Source: JALCLA01 sp965653565 (GTDB taxonomy: Bacteria; Pseudomonadota; Gammaproteobacteria; Xanthomonadales; Xanthomonadaceae). From it: a stretch of DNA of 64,000 nucleotides. Within the stretch, counting starts at the first letter, position 1, and each line of letters begins with the position of its first letter. Made by a program: the position numbers and the translations under genes. Shown piece by piece: positions 24,990-33,535 of this stretch. The notes below the pieces were generated by a model. That model saw nothing but the letters and a program-made list of their open reading frames with translations. It made no database searches and was not told the origin of the DNA. The DNA lies in NCBI GenBank assembly GCA_965653565.1, contig CBFHAI010000002.1:1-64000 (forward strand), read 5' to 3'.

Positions 24990-26095
24990 GCGCGGAAACT
25001 ACGGTGCCGCTCCTGAGCGCGCTCAGCGCGTCCGAGCAAGCCGAGCGCGCGTCCGTGCTGGCGCAAGGCGGCCGGATGGCGGCAACGATGCGTGCGGCCG
25101 AGGAACGCCCTTGGCCCGCGGCGATGCTGGCCGATGTGTGGCGCTGGTCGGTTTGGCTCGTGATGGTCCGCGGCTTCCGCGGCAAGACCACGTCGGCGAA
25201 CTACGTCCGAGGCCTCATGTCGTTGGGCGCCTGGTTGGTGGCGCAGTCGAGCCCCGTCGACTGGGAGTGCATCAATCTCGACCAGCTCGAAGCGTGGTTG
25301 AAATCGCTCTACGTCGCCAAGCGTCACGGGAAATCACACCGCAGCGTCGCCTGCAGCGCGGTGAAATCTTTCTACCGTTGGCGATCGGCACGCGGGTACG
25401 GTCGCGACTGCTCGATGGGGCTCGTTGCCCCGAAGCTCGATCGGCCCGTGCCACGACGACACACCGCCGCCGAACTGCGCGCCATCTTCGCCGCGCTGTC
25501 GAGCGCGCGAAATGACGCGATGCGAGTGCGCGATACCGCACTCCTTCTGCTGCTGCTCACGACCGGCATTCGTCGCGAGGAAGTTTCGCGGCTTCGCCTG
25601 CGAGATATCGAATTCGACGGCCGCATTGCCGTGCTGCGCATCTTCGGAAAAGGCGCCAAAGAACGCGAGGTTTCTATCGAGGGGCCGGTGATTAAAGCGC
25701 TGCTCGAATGGATCGAGCTACGACGATCACAGAGCACCGAGCACGATGCGGTGTTCGTTACGTTCCATGCCTGCGAAGGATTCATGCCGATCCGCGAAGG
25801 CGGCGTCGAGCGCATCGTCAAGCGCTACGCCCGCCGCGCTCGCGTCGCACGCTACGGCGTGCACGTCTTCCGCGTCACGTTCGCGACACAGCTCTACGAC
25901 GATGGCGTCGACCTGGAGCGCATTCGCATCGTGATGGGGCACGAGTCGATCGAGACGACCCGGCGATATCTCGCCATCAGCAATCGCCAGCGCACCGTGC
26001 GGCTCAAGCCCCACCGGCAACATGCCGCGCTCGGCACGGCCCCCGAAGGACTACCGCGCTGGGCGCGCGAATTGGAGAAGACCCACGATGCGTAA
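24986..26095 (+). CDS. tyrosine recombinase (phage integrase family), copy 1
   Basis: A 369-residue protein with an N-terminal SAM-like core-binding domain (about 45-150) and a complete catalytic domain: Arg196 (TGIRREE), His293-x-x-Arg296 (HVFR), His319 (MGHES) and Tyr328 (RRYLAIS). The start at ATG 24986 overlaps the preceding ORF; an in-frame start at 24947 only adds Arg-rich residues. Lying about 1.6 kb from the left edge and next to the Mor-like gene, it is the better candidate for the prophage integrase. A second tyrosine recombinase lies at 57821-58768. Confidence 0.92.
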   Translation: MSAETTVPLLSALSASEQAERASVLAQGGRMAATMRAAEERPWPAAMLADVWRWSVWLVMVRGFRGKTTSANYVRGLMSLGAWLVAQSSPVDWECINLDQLEAWLKSLYVAKRHGKSHRSVACSAVKSFYRWRSARGYGRDCSMGLVAPKLDRPVPRRHTAAELRAIFAALSSARNDAMRVRDTALLLLLLTTGIRREEVSRLRLRDIEFDGRIAVLRIFGKGAKEREVSIEGPVIKALLEWIELRRSQSTEHDAVFVTFHACEGFMPIREGGVERIVKRYARRARVARYGVHVFRVTFATQLYDDGVDLERIRIVMGHESIETTRRYLAISNRQRTVRLKPHRQHAALGTAPEGLPRWARELEKTHDA

Positions 26096-26462
26096 TCGCA
26101 GCGACATCGGCGCGCCGCCGACTGCGGAAGAACTCGAACTGATCGGGCGAGCGGATACCGCACGCGTCAGCGATGCCGTCGGGCAGTGGGCGCTGCTCGC
26201 CAAACGCGTCGGACTAGGCGCGGTGTTCGCGGTGTTCGACGAATTCGCGGGAGAAAAGATTCTCATCCCGACGCGGAGCGGTTTCGTGGACGCGCTGTGG
26301 CGTCCAGAGCGTGACGCACAGATGTTCGCCTTGGCCGCGAGCGGCAAAGGGTTCAGCGAAATCGCCCGCGAAATGGCCTGTAGCCGCCAGCTCGTACACC
26401 ACGTTTTGACAGCGCCGGGGGCCGACATTGGCGGGGTGGCCGTGGTAAAGCGGCGCCGATGA
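26088..26462 (+). CDS. Mor-like transcription activator
   Basis: A 124-residue protein starting inside the end of the recombinase gene (8-bp overlap). The middle has AGEKILIPTRSG, matching the Gly-Gly-x-x-x-Tyr-Ile-Pro beta-strand of Mu Mor/C proteins. The C-terminal HTH is SEIAREMACSRQLVHHVL, preceded by a 'Rd..mf.la..G' helix as in that family. Mor/C proteins activate middle and late phage promoters. It is directly upstream of the packaging genes, so it probably turns on the late genes; an 18-bp repeat at 31599 and 47238 is a candidate target. Confidence 0.75.
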   Translation: MRNRSDIGAPPTAEELELIGRADTARVSDAVGQWALLAKRVGLGAVFAVFDEFAGEKILIPTRSGFVDALWRPERDAQMFALAASGKGFSEIAREMACSRQLVHHVLTAPGADIGGVAVVKRRR

Positions 26463-27289
26463 CAGGGGTTCGCTCACGCAGCATCGTCAACAAAAACCGG
26501 CTGGCCGCACTCGCGGAGCGCCGGAAGCGTCCCTACACGCTGAGCGAGGCCGCGCTCGCACAGCGTCGAGCAGCACAGCCTGCAGCCGTCGCGGCGGGCA
26601 CGTTGGCCGGGAAGAGCACCGGGCCGACGACTGAACGAGGGAAAGCCGCAGTGTCGAGAAACGCATGGAAGCATGGCCGCCACAGCGCCGCGAATTTGCA
26701 GCGCTTCGGTTTGGGCGCGGCGAGCATGTCGCACATATTCGCGAAGCCCTGCACGACGACCTGCCCATTCCATCCGGAAAACGCTGCGCGGAACGAAGCG
26801 CCCTGTTCCCTGGTGCTCGACGGCCTCACTCGGGCGGGGGCGAGTTGTCTCGATAAGACCGTTTACGTCGGCGCGCTCGATGCGCTCATGGACGCGATGA
26901 GCAGCGGCGAAATGGAAGGCATGCACGGCGTTCTCGCCAACGAGCTGGCGAGCAATCTTCAAATTCTCGATCAGGTACGGCAGGGGATTTCAGAACACGG
27001 CGTCATGGTGCCGATCTATGAGCACAACAAAGAGGGCGACGTCATCCTCGACCCCGACACGAAAAAGCCATTCGTTTTCGAAATCAAAGTGAACCCGCTG
27101 CTCGCGGCGCTCGTGCAGTTCACCGACAAACTCGGAATCAACTTCGGCGAACTGCTGACGACGCCGCGCTCACGCAAGCAGGCGGACGCCGACGAACAGC
27201 AGGCTGGCGGTTTGCAAGCGCTGCTCGGCGGCATCTTCTCGCGAGCATCCGCGAAACGGCTGCCTCCGCCAAAAGGGAGTGACGAATAG
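26459..27289 (+). CDS. putative terminase small subunit
   Basis: A 276-residue protein joined to the Mor-like gene by ATGA. The N-terminal part has GKSTGPTTERGKAAVSRNAWKHG, of the type seen in phage DNA-packaging proteins. A central stretch with four Cys/His (CTTTCPFH, CSLVLDG) and a C-terminal KVNPLLAALVQFTDKLGI helix resembling P27-type small terminases follow. Position two genes before the large subunit supports the call. It would recognise pac/cos DNA. Confidence 0.6.
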   Translation: MTGVRSRSIVNKNRLAALAERRKRPYTLSEAALAQRRAAQPAAVAAGTLAGKSTGPTTERGKAAVSRNAWKHGRHSAANLQRFGLGAASMSHIFAKPCTTTCPFHPENAARNEAPCSLVLDGLTRAGASCLDKTVYVGALDALMDAMSSGEMEGMHGVLANELASNLQILDQVRQGISEHGVMVPIYEHNKEGDVILDPDTKKPFVFEIKVNPLLAALVQFTDKLGINFGELLTTPRSRKQADADEQQAGGLQALLGGIFSRASAKRLPPPKGSDE

Positions 27290-27522
27290 TGCGCCTCTCG
27301 ATCGACACCGCGCCCGATGGAAAGTTGCGTGTCCGCGATGCGGACACCGGGCGGAACCTTGTCGGCATCTTTCGCGTCGAGCTTGTAGCGACCGGCGCGC
27401 ATCCGCATCCGGAGTTGGTGTTGTTCCTCGACGCCTGCGAACACATCGTCGACGTGAAGGCTGCGCACGTGAAAATCGATCGCCGGCCCCGCACCTGTGC
27501 GCGCTTCCCCGATGAAGAGTAG
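27289..27522 (+). CDS. phage hypothetical protein, 77 aa
   Basis: Starts at a GTG sharing one base with the preceding TAG (TAGTG) and overlaps the large terminase start by 11 bp. The product is small and beta-rich (MRLSIDTAPDGKLRVRDADT, VELVATGAHPHPELVLFLDA) with no known motif. The coupling supports expression with the packaging genes. Confidence 0.65.
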   Translation: MRLSIDTAPDGKLRVRDADTGRNLVGIFRVELVATGAHPHPELVLFLDACEHIVDVKAAHVKIDRRPRTCARFPDEE

Positions 27523-29389
27523 AGCCCCGGTTGCCGGCGAGGGTCGCTTCCGGCGCGTGATGGCGGAGCGTGGGGTGTACGACCCTGACGAGTTCGACGC
27601 GTGGCTTGCTGCCCGCCGCTGGAACTGGCAGCGGCTCGATGCCGGCGACTACGGCGTCGGCATCGACGAAGCGCTCGTGCTGTTCACCTTCGAAGATCCG
27701 GTCCGATGGTGCGAAACGTTCCTACTCGAACCGCGCACGGGCGATCCGTGGAAGTTCTTCGACTTCCAGAAGGCGAGCGTCCGCGCCTGGCGGCAAGATG
27801 TCGTCCACCAAGACGGCGCGGAGGTCGGCAAGACGCGTGAAATCGTGTGCCTCGTGCTGTGGGCAATGTGCACCGCGATGGGGTTTACGGTTCGCCGGCC
27901 GTGGATTCTGATCGGCGCCCCGCAACAGACGCACCTCGATGAAATCATTCTCGCGATCGAAGAGCAGGTAGGGGTTTCCGAAAGCGGGGATAGCGCGAAG
28001 GGGCGATTGCTCTCCCAGTTCTGGCTGCGTCCCAAGCGCACGCCGCACATGATGCAACGCTTTCTCACCGTACCGCTCGGGGCCGATGAGAAGCCCGGCA
28101 TCGGCCGCGTTTACTACCGGCCCGCCGGGCATGACGGCGAAGCGTTCCGCGGCGTGCACGTCAACGGCATGCTGCTCATGGATGAAGCGGCGAAGCTCAA
28201 GCGCGCCGTGCAGTGGACAGAGTTCTGGCGCGCAGCGGAACCCGGATGCCGGACTCGCGTTTACAGCGTGCCGGATGGCGACCGAAGTTCGGAGTATTTC
28301 CGACTGACCCAGCAGGCGCGCGAGAACGCACCTGAAGGGTCGACCGGCGCGCGACTGTTCCGCTGGCCGAAGTCCATCATGCCCAGCCCGTACTGGTCCG
28401 CCGAGCGCGACGCCGAGTTCGTTCGTCGCTTCGGTTCGCGGCAGGCGCCGGGCTATGTGCGAAACGTGATGGGTGAGTGGGGCGACGCCGAATCTCCGGT
28501 GTTTAGCTGGGAACTGTTGCTGCCGTGTGTGATGCAGTTGCCGGCGTTTCGAATCCTCATGCTCAAGGCGGACCGCACGCGCGGAACGCTTTCGGTCACG
28601 CTCGCGCGAATCGAGCTGAAAATCACCGATGGGCGCAAGAGCGGGCAACAGCATTTCGAGGCCGACACCTGCGTCGACCTGGAACCCTTCCTGTCGAGAG
28701 ACGACGCCGGCCGGCGGCGCGCGATGCGCGATCTTCTCGAACCACTGGTTGAGCCGCGCCGCCGCGGCGTTTTCTACGGTGGGGTCGACTTCGGCGAAAC
28801 ACATGACCCCACGGAAATCATCCTGAGCGAACAAGTCGGGGACCGCTGGCGCGATGAGCTGCGCGTGCAGTGCGCGGGCCTGCCGTACCTTGCGCAATGC
28901 GAATTGATCTTCTGCATCGACGCGTTGTTCGGGCGCTTGCCTGGCTGGGGCGCCGACCTCGGCGCGGCCGGAACCGCTGTCGTGCGCGATCTGCAATCGC
29001 TTGAACTGTTCGGCGATGCACGGTTCGACGAGCGAATGACGGGCTTTCAGTTCGGCAGCTCGGTCGATTGCGTCGGGGAGGACGGCGAACCGCTGCGCGA
29101 TTCCTCTGACGAGCACGGCGAAAAGATCATTCGCGCGCCGGCAAAACACTGGGCAACGCAGTGCATGACGCGCAGGTTTCAAGCGCTCGGCTATGCGCTT
29201 GCCTACGACGCGGAATCCCTCAACCACATGACCAGCCACACCGCCCGCGAGGGTGCGAAGTGGCCGATCTACAGCAAGACAGACGACCACGACATCGACG
29301 CGCGCCGCGTTCAAATGCTTCGCAAGCTCTTCGAAGAGCAAGGCGCCGGCATCGACGTGTTCGCGTCCGGCGTTTATCAACGGAGCTAG
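27512..29389 (+). CDS. terminase large subunit
   Basis: A 625-residue protein. The ATPase half has a Walker A variant GAEVGKT (Lys107), Walker B LLMDEAAK (Asp224-Glu225) and a Ser/Asp-rich coupling segment. The nuclease half starts with GGVDFGETHDP (Asp426). A GTG five codons upstream (27497) is an alternative start; neither has a strong ribosome site. It powers DNA packaging and cuts the concatemer. Length agrees with large terminases of tailed phages. Confidence 0.88.
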   Translation: MKSRAPVAGEGRFRRVMAERGVYDPDEFDAWLAARRWNWQRLDAGDYGVGIDEALVLFTFEDPVRWCETFLLEPRTGDPWKFFDFQKASVRAWRQDVVHQDGAEVGKTREIVCLVLWAMCTAMGFTVRRPWILIGAPQQTHLDEIILAIEEQVGVSESGDSAKGRLLSQFWLRPKRTPHMMQRFLTVPLGADEKPGIGRVYYRPAGHDGEAFRGVHVNGMLLMDEAAKLKRAVQWTEFWRAAEPGCRTRVYSVPDGDRSSEYFRLTQQARENAPEGSTGARLFRWPKSIMPSPYWSAERDAEFVRRFGSRQAPGYVRNVMGEWGDAESPVFSWELLLPCVMQLPAFRILMLKADRTRGTLSVTLARIELKITDGRKSGQQHFEADTCVDLEPFLSRDDAGRRRAMRDLLEPLVEPRRRGVFYGGVDFGETHDPTEIILSEQVGDRWRDELRVQCAGLPYLAQCELIFCIDALFGRLPGWGADLGAAGTAVVRDLQSLELFGDARFDERMTGFQFGSSVDCVGEDGEPLRDSSDEHGEKIIRAPAKHWATQCMTRRFQALGYALAYDAESLNHMTSHTAREGAKWPIYSKTDDHDIDARRVQMLRKLFEEQGAGIDVFASGVYQRS

Positions 29390-29392
29390 CGC

Positions 29393-31594
29393 ATGAATCT
29401 GCTTTCCCCCAGCACCTGGCCCGGCGTGCGCCGGCTGTACAAATCCAACGAAGTATCCACCAGTGTCATCGCGCGCGCGTCAACGTCGCTCGGCATCTGG
29501 CAAGACACACTCGGCGGCTTCGTCCCGCGCGAAGTGAATCCGTACTTCTACGAGTCCCTGCGCGAGGCATTGCCGATTCTCGACGGCGCCGTGAATCGGC
29601 TCGTTACCCTCGACGGCATCGTGCGCGTCGAGGGCGGGAACGACGCACTGGCGCAAGAGATTCAAAACGGACTATTGGCGAGCATTCCCGTCAACGACAA
29701 CGAGGGCGGCCTTCAAGCCGCCTATGCTTCGCAAGGAAATGAGCTGTACGAACAGGGCATCGGTGCCATCGAAATGGTGATGGACGCGAAGGGCCGCGAG
29801 CTGATCGGCTTGCGCGTGGCGGACAGCAAGGGCATCGCGTTCGACCGCGAACCCGAGACGCTTCGCCTTCGATCATGGTATCGACCGCCTTCGCATTCCC
29901 CGACCGGGCGGCTCGACGGGACCGATCAGGTCGAGGCCGTCATTCGTGGCAATCAGCGCGGGACAACCAGCGTCGCGAACCTGCTGCACAACCACAACTA
30001 CGTGCAGTTGAATTCCGAACGCATGGCGTGGGCGCTGTTGCAGCCAGAGGCCGATAGCCCCTATGGGGTGAGTTTGTTTCGCTCGATGGAGTTCGTTTCG
30101 CAAATTCTTCTCAAGATTGAAAACGCGACCGGCCAAGTCTGGGATCGCTTCGGTAGTCCGTCGTTCTCACTGACGTACAAAACGAAGAATCGCGTTGTGG
30201 CCGGCGATGCCGCCGCGCTGTTGAAACGCCAGAAGACACTCGCCGACGGCTTGTCGAAGGTGCTTGACGCCAAGCGGAAAGGAAACTCTGCCGACTTCGT
30301 GAACGCGATCGCGGCTGACGATGACATTGTCATCGAAATCATCGGAGCCCAAGACCAAGTTCTCGAAATCGAAAAGCCGGCGCGTCATCTGCTGGAACAG
30401 ATCGTCGGCAAGACCGGCGTTCCCGCGTGGCTACTTGGGTTGCAGTGGACCACGGCCGAACGGCTAGCGCAGCAGCAGTCAGAAATGGTGCTGCAGGAAT
30501 CGCGCACACGTTGGGAGCGCCGTCACCCCGGCTTGCGCGGCATCGTCGAGACGTGGCTGCGTGGTCGTGGGCGCACGTGGAAACCCGGCGACTGGGCGTT
30601 GGTGCAAGAACTGCCGTCGTTGCACGATGAGCTGAAGCGCGCGCAGGCAAACTTCCTCAATGCGCAAACCGAGTTAATGCGCCGCGGTGGGAACAGCGGC
30701 GAGAACGCGCCGCCCGCGATCGTCGGAACCGATCAGGGCGCGGCAAAGCGATTCCGCATGCTGCCCGATGGCTCGATGGAGTTCACCACGTTCGAACCGG
30801 CAGCCGAGATTCGCACGGGCAAGCGTGCTGCGGTTGGTGCCGCCAAGGCCGCGGGTGACGGCGAGCCGTGGGCCGAGTCGGATCCGGAGCTGCCGCGAAT
30901 CGAAGCGCGCACCATCGCAACCATGCTTGCCGATTGGAGCGGCCTGGAAAGCGACACGCTCGCTGCACTGAGTCTGCCGGCGACGAAAGCAGGCGAACAG
31001 GTTTGGACGTTCACGCCGGACCTGCGCGCGATGCTCGACACACTCGCCAACGAATTCGAGTTGCAGGCAGGAAGCGGCGACGGCGGGTTAATGCGCGGCA
31101 TGCTGGCTGCGTGGCGCCGCGGTGTGGAGAACGCTGCGGCAGAAATTGACGGCGCGGCGGCATTGCAAGAGATATCGGCCGATGCGCGCGCCACGATGCA
31201 AAGCCGGGCGCTCGATCTGGCCCGGACCGTCACGACACGCACTTACCGCGCCGACATCATTTCGGAGTTGAGCGAAGGCGCATACAACGGGCTCAGTCCG
31301 GGCGACGTGGCGAAGCGCCTGCGCGAACGGTTCGGAGCGCACGACTACGATTGGGAACGCTTGGCGCGCAGTGAGATTGCACAGGCCCAAGTCGCCGGCA
31401 AGGAAGCCGAGTACGCGGAGCTAGGCATCGAGCAATACGACTACGTGACCGCCGGAGATAGTCTAGTCAGCGCGATCTGCCGCACCAACGCGGCGGGCGG
31501 TCCGTACAAGGTTGGCGCCGGTAAGCTACCGATGCGCGACTCCCACCCGAACTGCCGCTGTTCAATTCGCGCTCGCAGCGACGACGAGGCGTAA
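29393..31594 (+). CDS. portal protein fused to MuF head-morphogenesis domain
   Basis: A 733-residue protein, about 250 residues longer than an ordinary portal. Residues 20-430 are a portal (DUF935-like) domain with LPILDGAVNRLV, PEADSPYGVSLFRS and KTGVPAWLLGLQW. Residues 620-733 match the MuF/gp7 motif: ARSEIAQAQVAGKEAEYAEL, YVTAGDSLVSAICR and the closing HPNCRCSI. The portal forms the DNA entry ring; MuF domains are minor head proteins sometimes ejected with DNA. In Mu these are separate genes, so this is a natural fusion with no stop between. Confidence 0.88.
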   Translation: MNLLSPSTWPGVRRLYKSNEVSTSVIARASTSLGIWQDTLGGFVPREVNPYFYESLREALPILDGAVNRLVTLDGIVRVEGGNDALAQEIQNGLLASIPVNDNEGGLQAAYASQGNELYEQGIGAIEMVMDAKGRELIGLRVADSKGIAFDREPETLRLRSWYRPPSHSPTGRLDGTDQVEAVIRGNQRGTTSVANLLHNHNYVQLNSERMAWALLQPEADSPYGVSLFRSMEFVSQILLKIENATGQVWDRFGSPSFSLTYKTKNRVVAGDAAALLKRQKTLADGLSKVLDAKRKGNSADFVNAIAADDDIVIEIIGAQDQVLEIEKPARHLLEQIVGKTGVPAWLLGLQWTTAERLAQQQSEMVLQESRTRWERRHPGLRGIVETWLRGRGRTWKPGDWALVQELPSLHDELKRAQANFLNAQTELMRRGGNSGENAPPAIVGTDQGAAKRFRMLPDGSMEFTTFEPAAEIRTGKRAAVGAAKAAGDGEPWAESDPELPRIEARTIATMLADWSGLESDTLAALSLPATKAGEQVWTFTPDLRAMLDTLANEFELQAGSGDGGLMRGMLAAWRRGVENAAAEIDGAAALQEISADARATMQSRALDLARTVTTRTYRADIISELSEGAYNGLSPGDVAKRLRERFGAHDYDWERLARSEIAQAQVAGKEAEYAELGIEQYDYVTAGDSLVSAICRTNAAGGPYKVGAGKLPMRDSHPNCRCSIRARSDDEA

Positions 31595-31598
31595 AGAA

Positions 31599-31616
31599 CA
31601 GGGGCCGACGTTTTAC
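31599..31616. promoter_or_regulatory. 18-bp repeated intergenic element, copy 1
   Basis: CAGGGGCCGACGTTTTAC starts 5 bp after the portal gene stop and is repeated exactly at 47238-47255. Thirteen bp after each copy an AT-rich hexamer follows (TAAATA at 31629). Candidate late-promoter activator site. Confidence 0.5.
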
Positions 31617-31635
31617 AAACTCAGCCGGTAAATAG

Positions 31636-31660
31636 GCCCCGCACGCAACACGTGCGGGGC
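31636..31660. other. 10-bp hairpin without T-run
   Basis: GCCCCGCACG, loop CAACA, CGTGCGGGGC. It lies in the 100-bp gap before the next gene. It lacks a U-tract, so a processing or pausing structure is more likely than a terminator. Confidence 0.6.
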
Positions 31661-31694
31661 GCTCAACACGCGACCCACCACCAGCGAGGGTCGT

Positions 31695-32024
31695 ATGGAC
31701 AAGATTCAGAAGCTGCGCGCCGATACCGTCGATGACATCAAAGACCAGCTCCCCGAGCTGAGTTCCGACGATCTGGCCGCGTTGCATGCCGCTGAATCGG
31801 CCGACAGCAAACCGCGCTCCACGCTGCTCGCGGCAATCGAAGCCGAGCAGGCGGAACGCGCCGAACAACCAGGCGGCGGAGCGGGCAAGGCGGCGGCGGC
31901 CGAAGGATCGGCCGCCAAAGCCCCGGCGTGGCAGGCCGCCGACTACAGCGGTCCGCTCAACATCGAGCAGGCCGAGTGGCGCAACCACAACATCAAGCCG
32001 GTGCAGGCCGTCGTTACCAAGTGA
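31695..32024 (+). CDS. phage hypothetical protein, 109 aa
   Basis: Starts MDKIQKLRADTVDDIKDQLP, a short acidic helical protein with an Ala/Gly-rich linker (55-75) and a C-terminal WQAADYSGPLNIEQAEWR segment. It overlaps the protease gene by GTGA. Analogous small proteins occur between portal and protease genes in other phages; function unknown. Confidence 0.7.
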   Translation: MDKIQKLRADTVDDIKDQLPELSSDDLAALHAAESADSKPRSTLLAAIEAEQAERAEQPGGGAGKAAAAEGSAAKAPAWQAADYSGPLNIEQAEWRNHNIKPVQAVVTK

Positions 32025-33127
32025 CCGAGCTGCACGCCAAATCGCTGCATCTGCGCGTCAAGGCCGCGAGTGCGCCGACTTCGGACCAGCTCGCGGCGAT
32101 CAACACCTTTACGTTGCGCGAGTTCGACGCCGAGCAAATCGTCGTGCGTGAGTACGTGCTGGCGCACAACGCGATCGATCGTGACCAGGAATGCTTCGCG
32201 CCGGCTTTGCTCGACGATTTTGCGCGGACTCTTCCAGGCAAAGGCGTGTTCTCGGAAGGCCACCCCGGCGGCTGGTCCGGTAGTGGCGGCCCTGCCGAAG
32301 GCAAGGTCTTTGCGGCCACGACCGAACGCATGTCGTTCGATGCGGCGAAATTGCTGCTCCGCGAGCCGAAGCTCGTCTGGCCGCCCGATGCAGCGGAAGC
32401 CGTCGTCGTCAGGGCGAACGCGTACTTCGTCAAGACGCCGGCAAATGAAAGCTTCCTCATCAAGACCGACGCCGGCATCGGCTGCGATGTCTCGATCGGC
32501 TTCAACGCAAGCCAGCCCGAGCGGCTGAAAGACAGCAACGGAATCGGCCTCGACGTGTGGCGTTGGGTCGCCCCGGGTGAAGCGCTGGAACTGTCGCACG
32601 TATGGCTCGGCGCGCAGCCCGGCGCACGCGCTACCAAAAACGCAAACCGTTCGGAGAACGAGATGGACCCGAAAGACAAGAGCATCGCCGACCTGACCGC
32701 CGAGCGCGACACGCTCAAGGCTGCTGCCGGCGACAACGCCAAGGCGGCGACCACGCTGGCGGCGGTGAAGGCGGCGTTGGGCGACAACGCGAAGTTGCTC
32801 GACGATCCGGTCGCGCTCGGCAAGGCCGTCGCCGACGGCCAGGCGCACCGCAAATCGCTTATCGACAGCATCGTCACGTACGACCGCCAGCAGAAGCTGT
32901 GCGGCGATGACGACGCCGCGGTGAAGGCTCACGCCGAAATGTACAGCGGCATGCCGACGGCGCACCTCGCCGCGCTCCGCGACCTCGCCGAGAAGCGCGC
33001 AACGGGCAGGGGTGGCGGCGCGCCGACCGGCGCGGTGCGTCCGGGCGATCCGAACACCGGTGCGCCGGGCGCAGTGACGAAGGGCGCCGAAGGTACGCCG
33101 CTCGGCAACCCCTGTATCGGCGGCTGA
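32021..33127 (+). CDS. prohead protease with C-terminal scaffold region
   Basis: A 368-residue protein starting at GTG 32021 (GTGA overlap). Residues 1-210 resemble phage head-maturation proteases (REYVLAHNAIDRDQECF, GHPGGWSGSGG near residue 85, DAGIGCDVSIGFNA). Residues 215-330 are a charged helical, scaffold-like segment, followed by a Gly/Pro tail. This is the arrangement of Mu gpI. An internal ATG at 32663 could make the scaffold alone. Confidence 0.75.
   Translation: MTELHAKSLHLRVKAASAPTSDQLAAINTFTLREFDAEQIVVREYVLAHNAIDRDQECFAPALLDDFARTLPGKGVFSEGHPGGWSGSGGPAEGKVFAATTERMSFDAAKLLLREPKLVWPPDAAEAVVVRANAYFVKTPANESFLIKTDAGIGCDVSIGFNASQPERLKDSNGIGLDVWRWVAPGEALELSHVWLGAQPGARATKNANRSENEMDPKDKSIADLTAERDTLKAAAGDNAKAATTLAAVKAALGDNAKLLDDPVALGKAVADGQAHRKSLIDSIVTYDRQQKLCGDDDAAVKAHAEMYSGMPTAHLAALRDLAEKRATGRGGGAPTGAVRPGDPNTGAPGAVTKGAEGTPLGNPCIGG
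32663..33127 (+). CDS. probable nested scaffold protein (internal start)
   Basis: In-frame ATG 32663 begins MDPKDKSIADLTAERDTLKA and is preceded by GGAG with a 6-nt spacer. It would yield a 154-residue, mostly coiled/helical protein identical to the protease C-terminus. Lambda C/Nu3 and Mu I/Z use the same nested design. Expression from this start is inference. Confidence 0.5.
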   Translation: MDPKDKSIADLTAERDTLKAAAGDNAKAATTLAAVKAALGDNAKLLDDPVALGKAVADGQAHRKSLIDSIVTYDRQQKLCGDDDAAVKAHAEMYSGMPTAHLAALRDLAEKRATGRGGGAPTGAVRPGDPNTGAPGAVTKGAEGTPLGNPCIGG

Positions 33128-33165
33128 TTCCGCCTTCCCCCTGACCCTTGTAAGGAGCCGTCCCG

Positions 33166-33510
33166 ATGGGCCTGCAAATTCGTAGCCCGGCAAGCCAGAT
33201 CAAAACCGCGCTGTTCAGCGACGCCGCGGCAACGACTGCGCATCTGCCGATCGTGCGCAACGGCAAGACGTTCATTCCGATGGATGACGCCGATGCTGCG
33301 GCGCTCAACTCGTACGCCTACGAGTGCGAAATCAGCGGCGCCGGAAAGACGGCCGCGCAAGCGTGGGCCGTTGGACAAACGCTGTACTTCGACCCCGCGA
33401 CGGGTCTGTTCACTACGGTGGCCGGCGCGCTGTCGCCGTGCGGCATGGTGATCGAAGCGCGTCTCGCGGCGGATGCCACGAGCGGCCTCATCGCGTTCTA
33501 CGGCTACTGA
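33166..33510 (+). CDS. capsid decoration (DUF2190-like) protein
   Basis: A 114-residue protein with AAGGAG 7 bp before ATG 33166. It is beta-rich with a C-terminal SPCGMVIEARLAADATSGLI segment, like head-stabilising/DUF2190 proteins. It lies just before the major capsid gene, the usual place for a decoration or cement protein. Confidence 0.65.
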   Translation: MGLQIRSPASQIKTALFSDAAATTAHLPIVRNGKTFIPMDDADAAALNSYAYECEISGAGKTAAQAWAVGQTLYFDPATGLFTTVAGALSPCGMVIEARLAADATSGLIAFYGY

Positions 33511-33535
33511 TACCCCAAGGCTTCCGGAGAAACCT

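Noticed and set aside
31636..31660. Hairpin as intrinsic terminator
   Set aside because: No T-run follows; called only as a structure.
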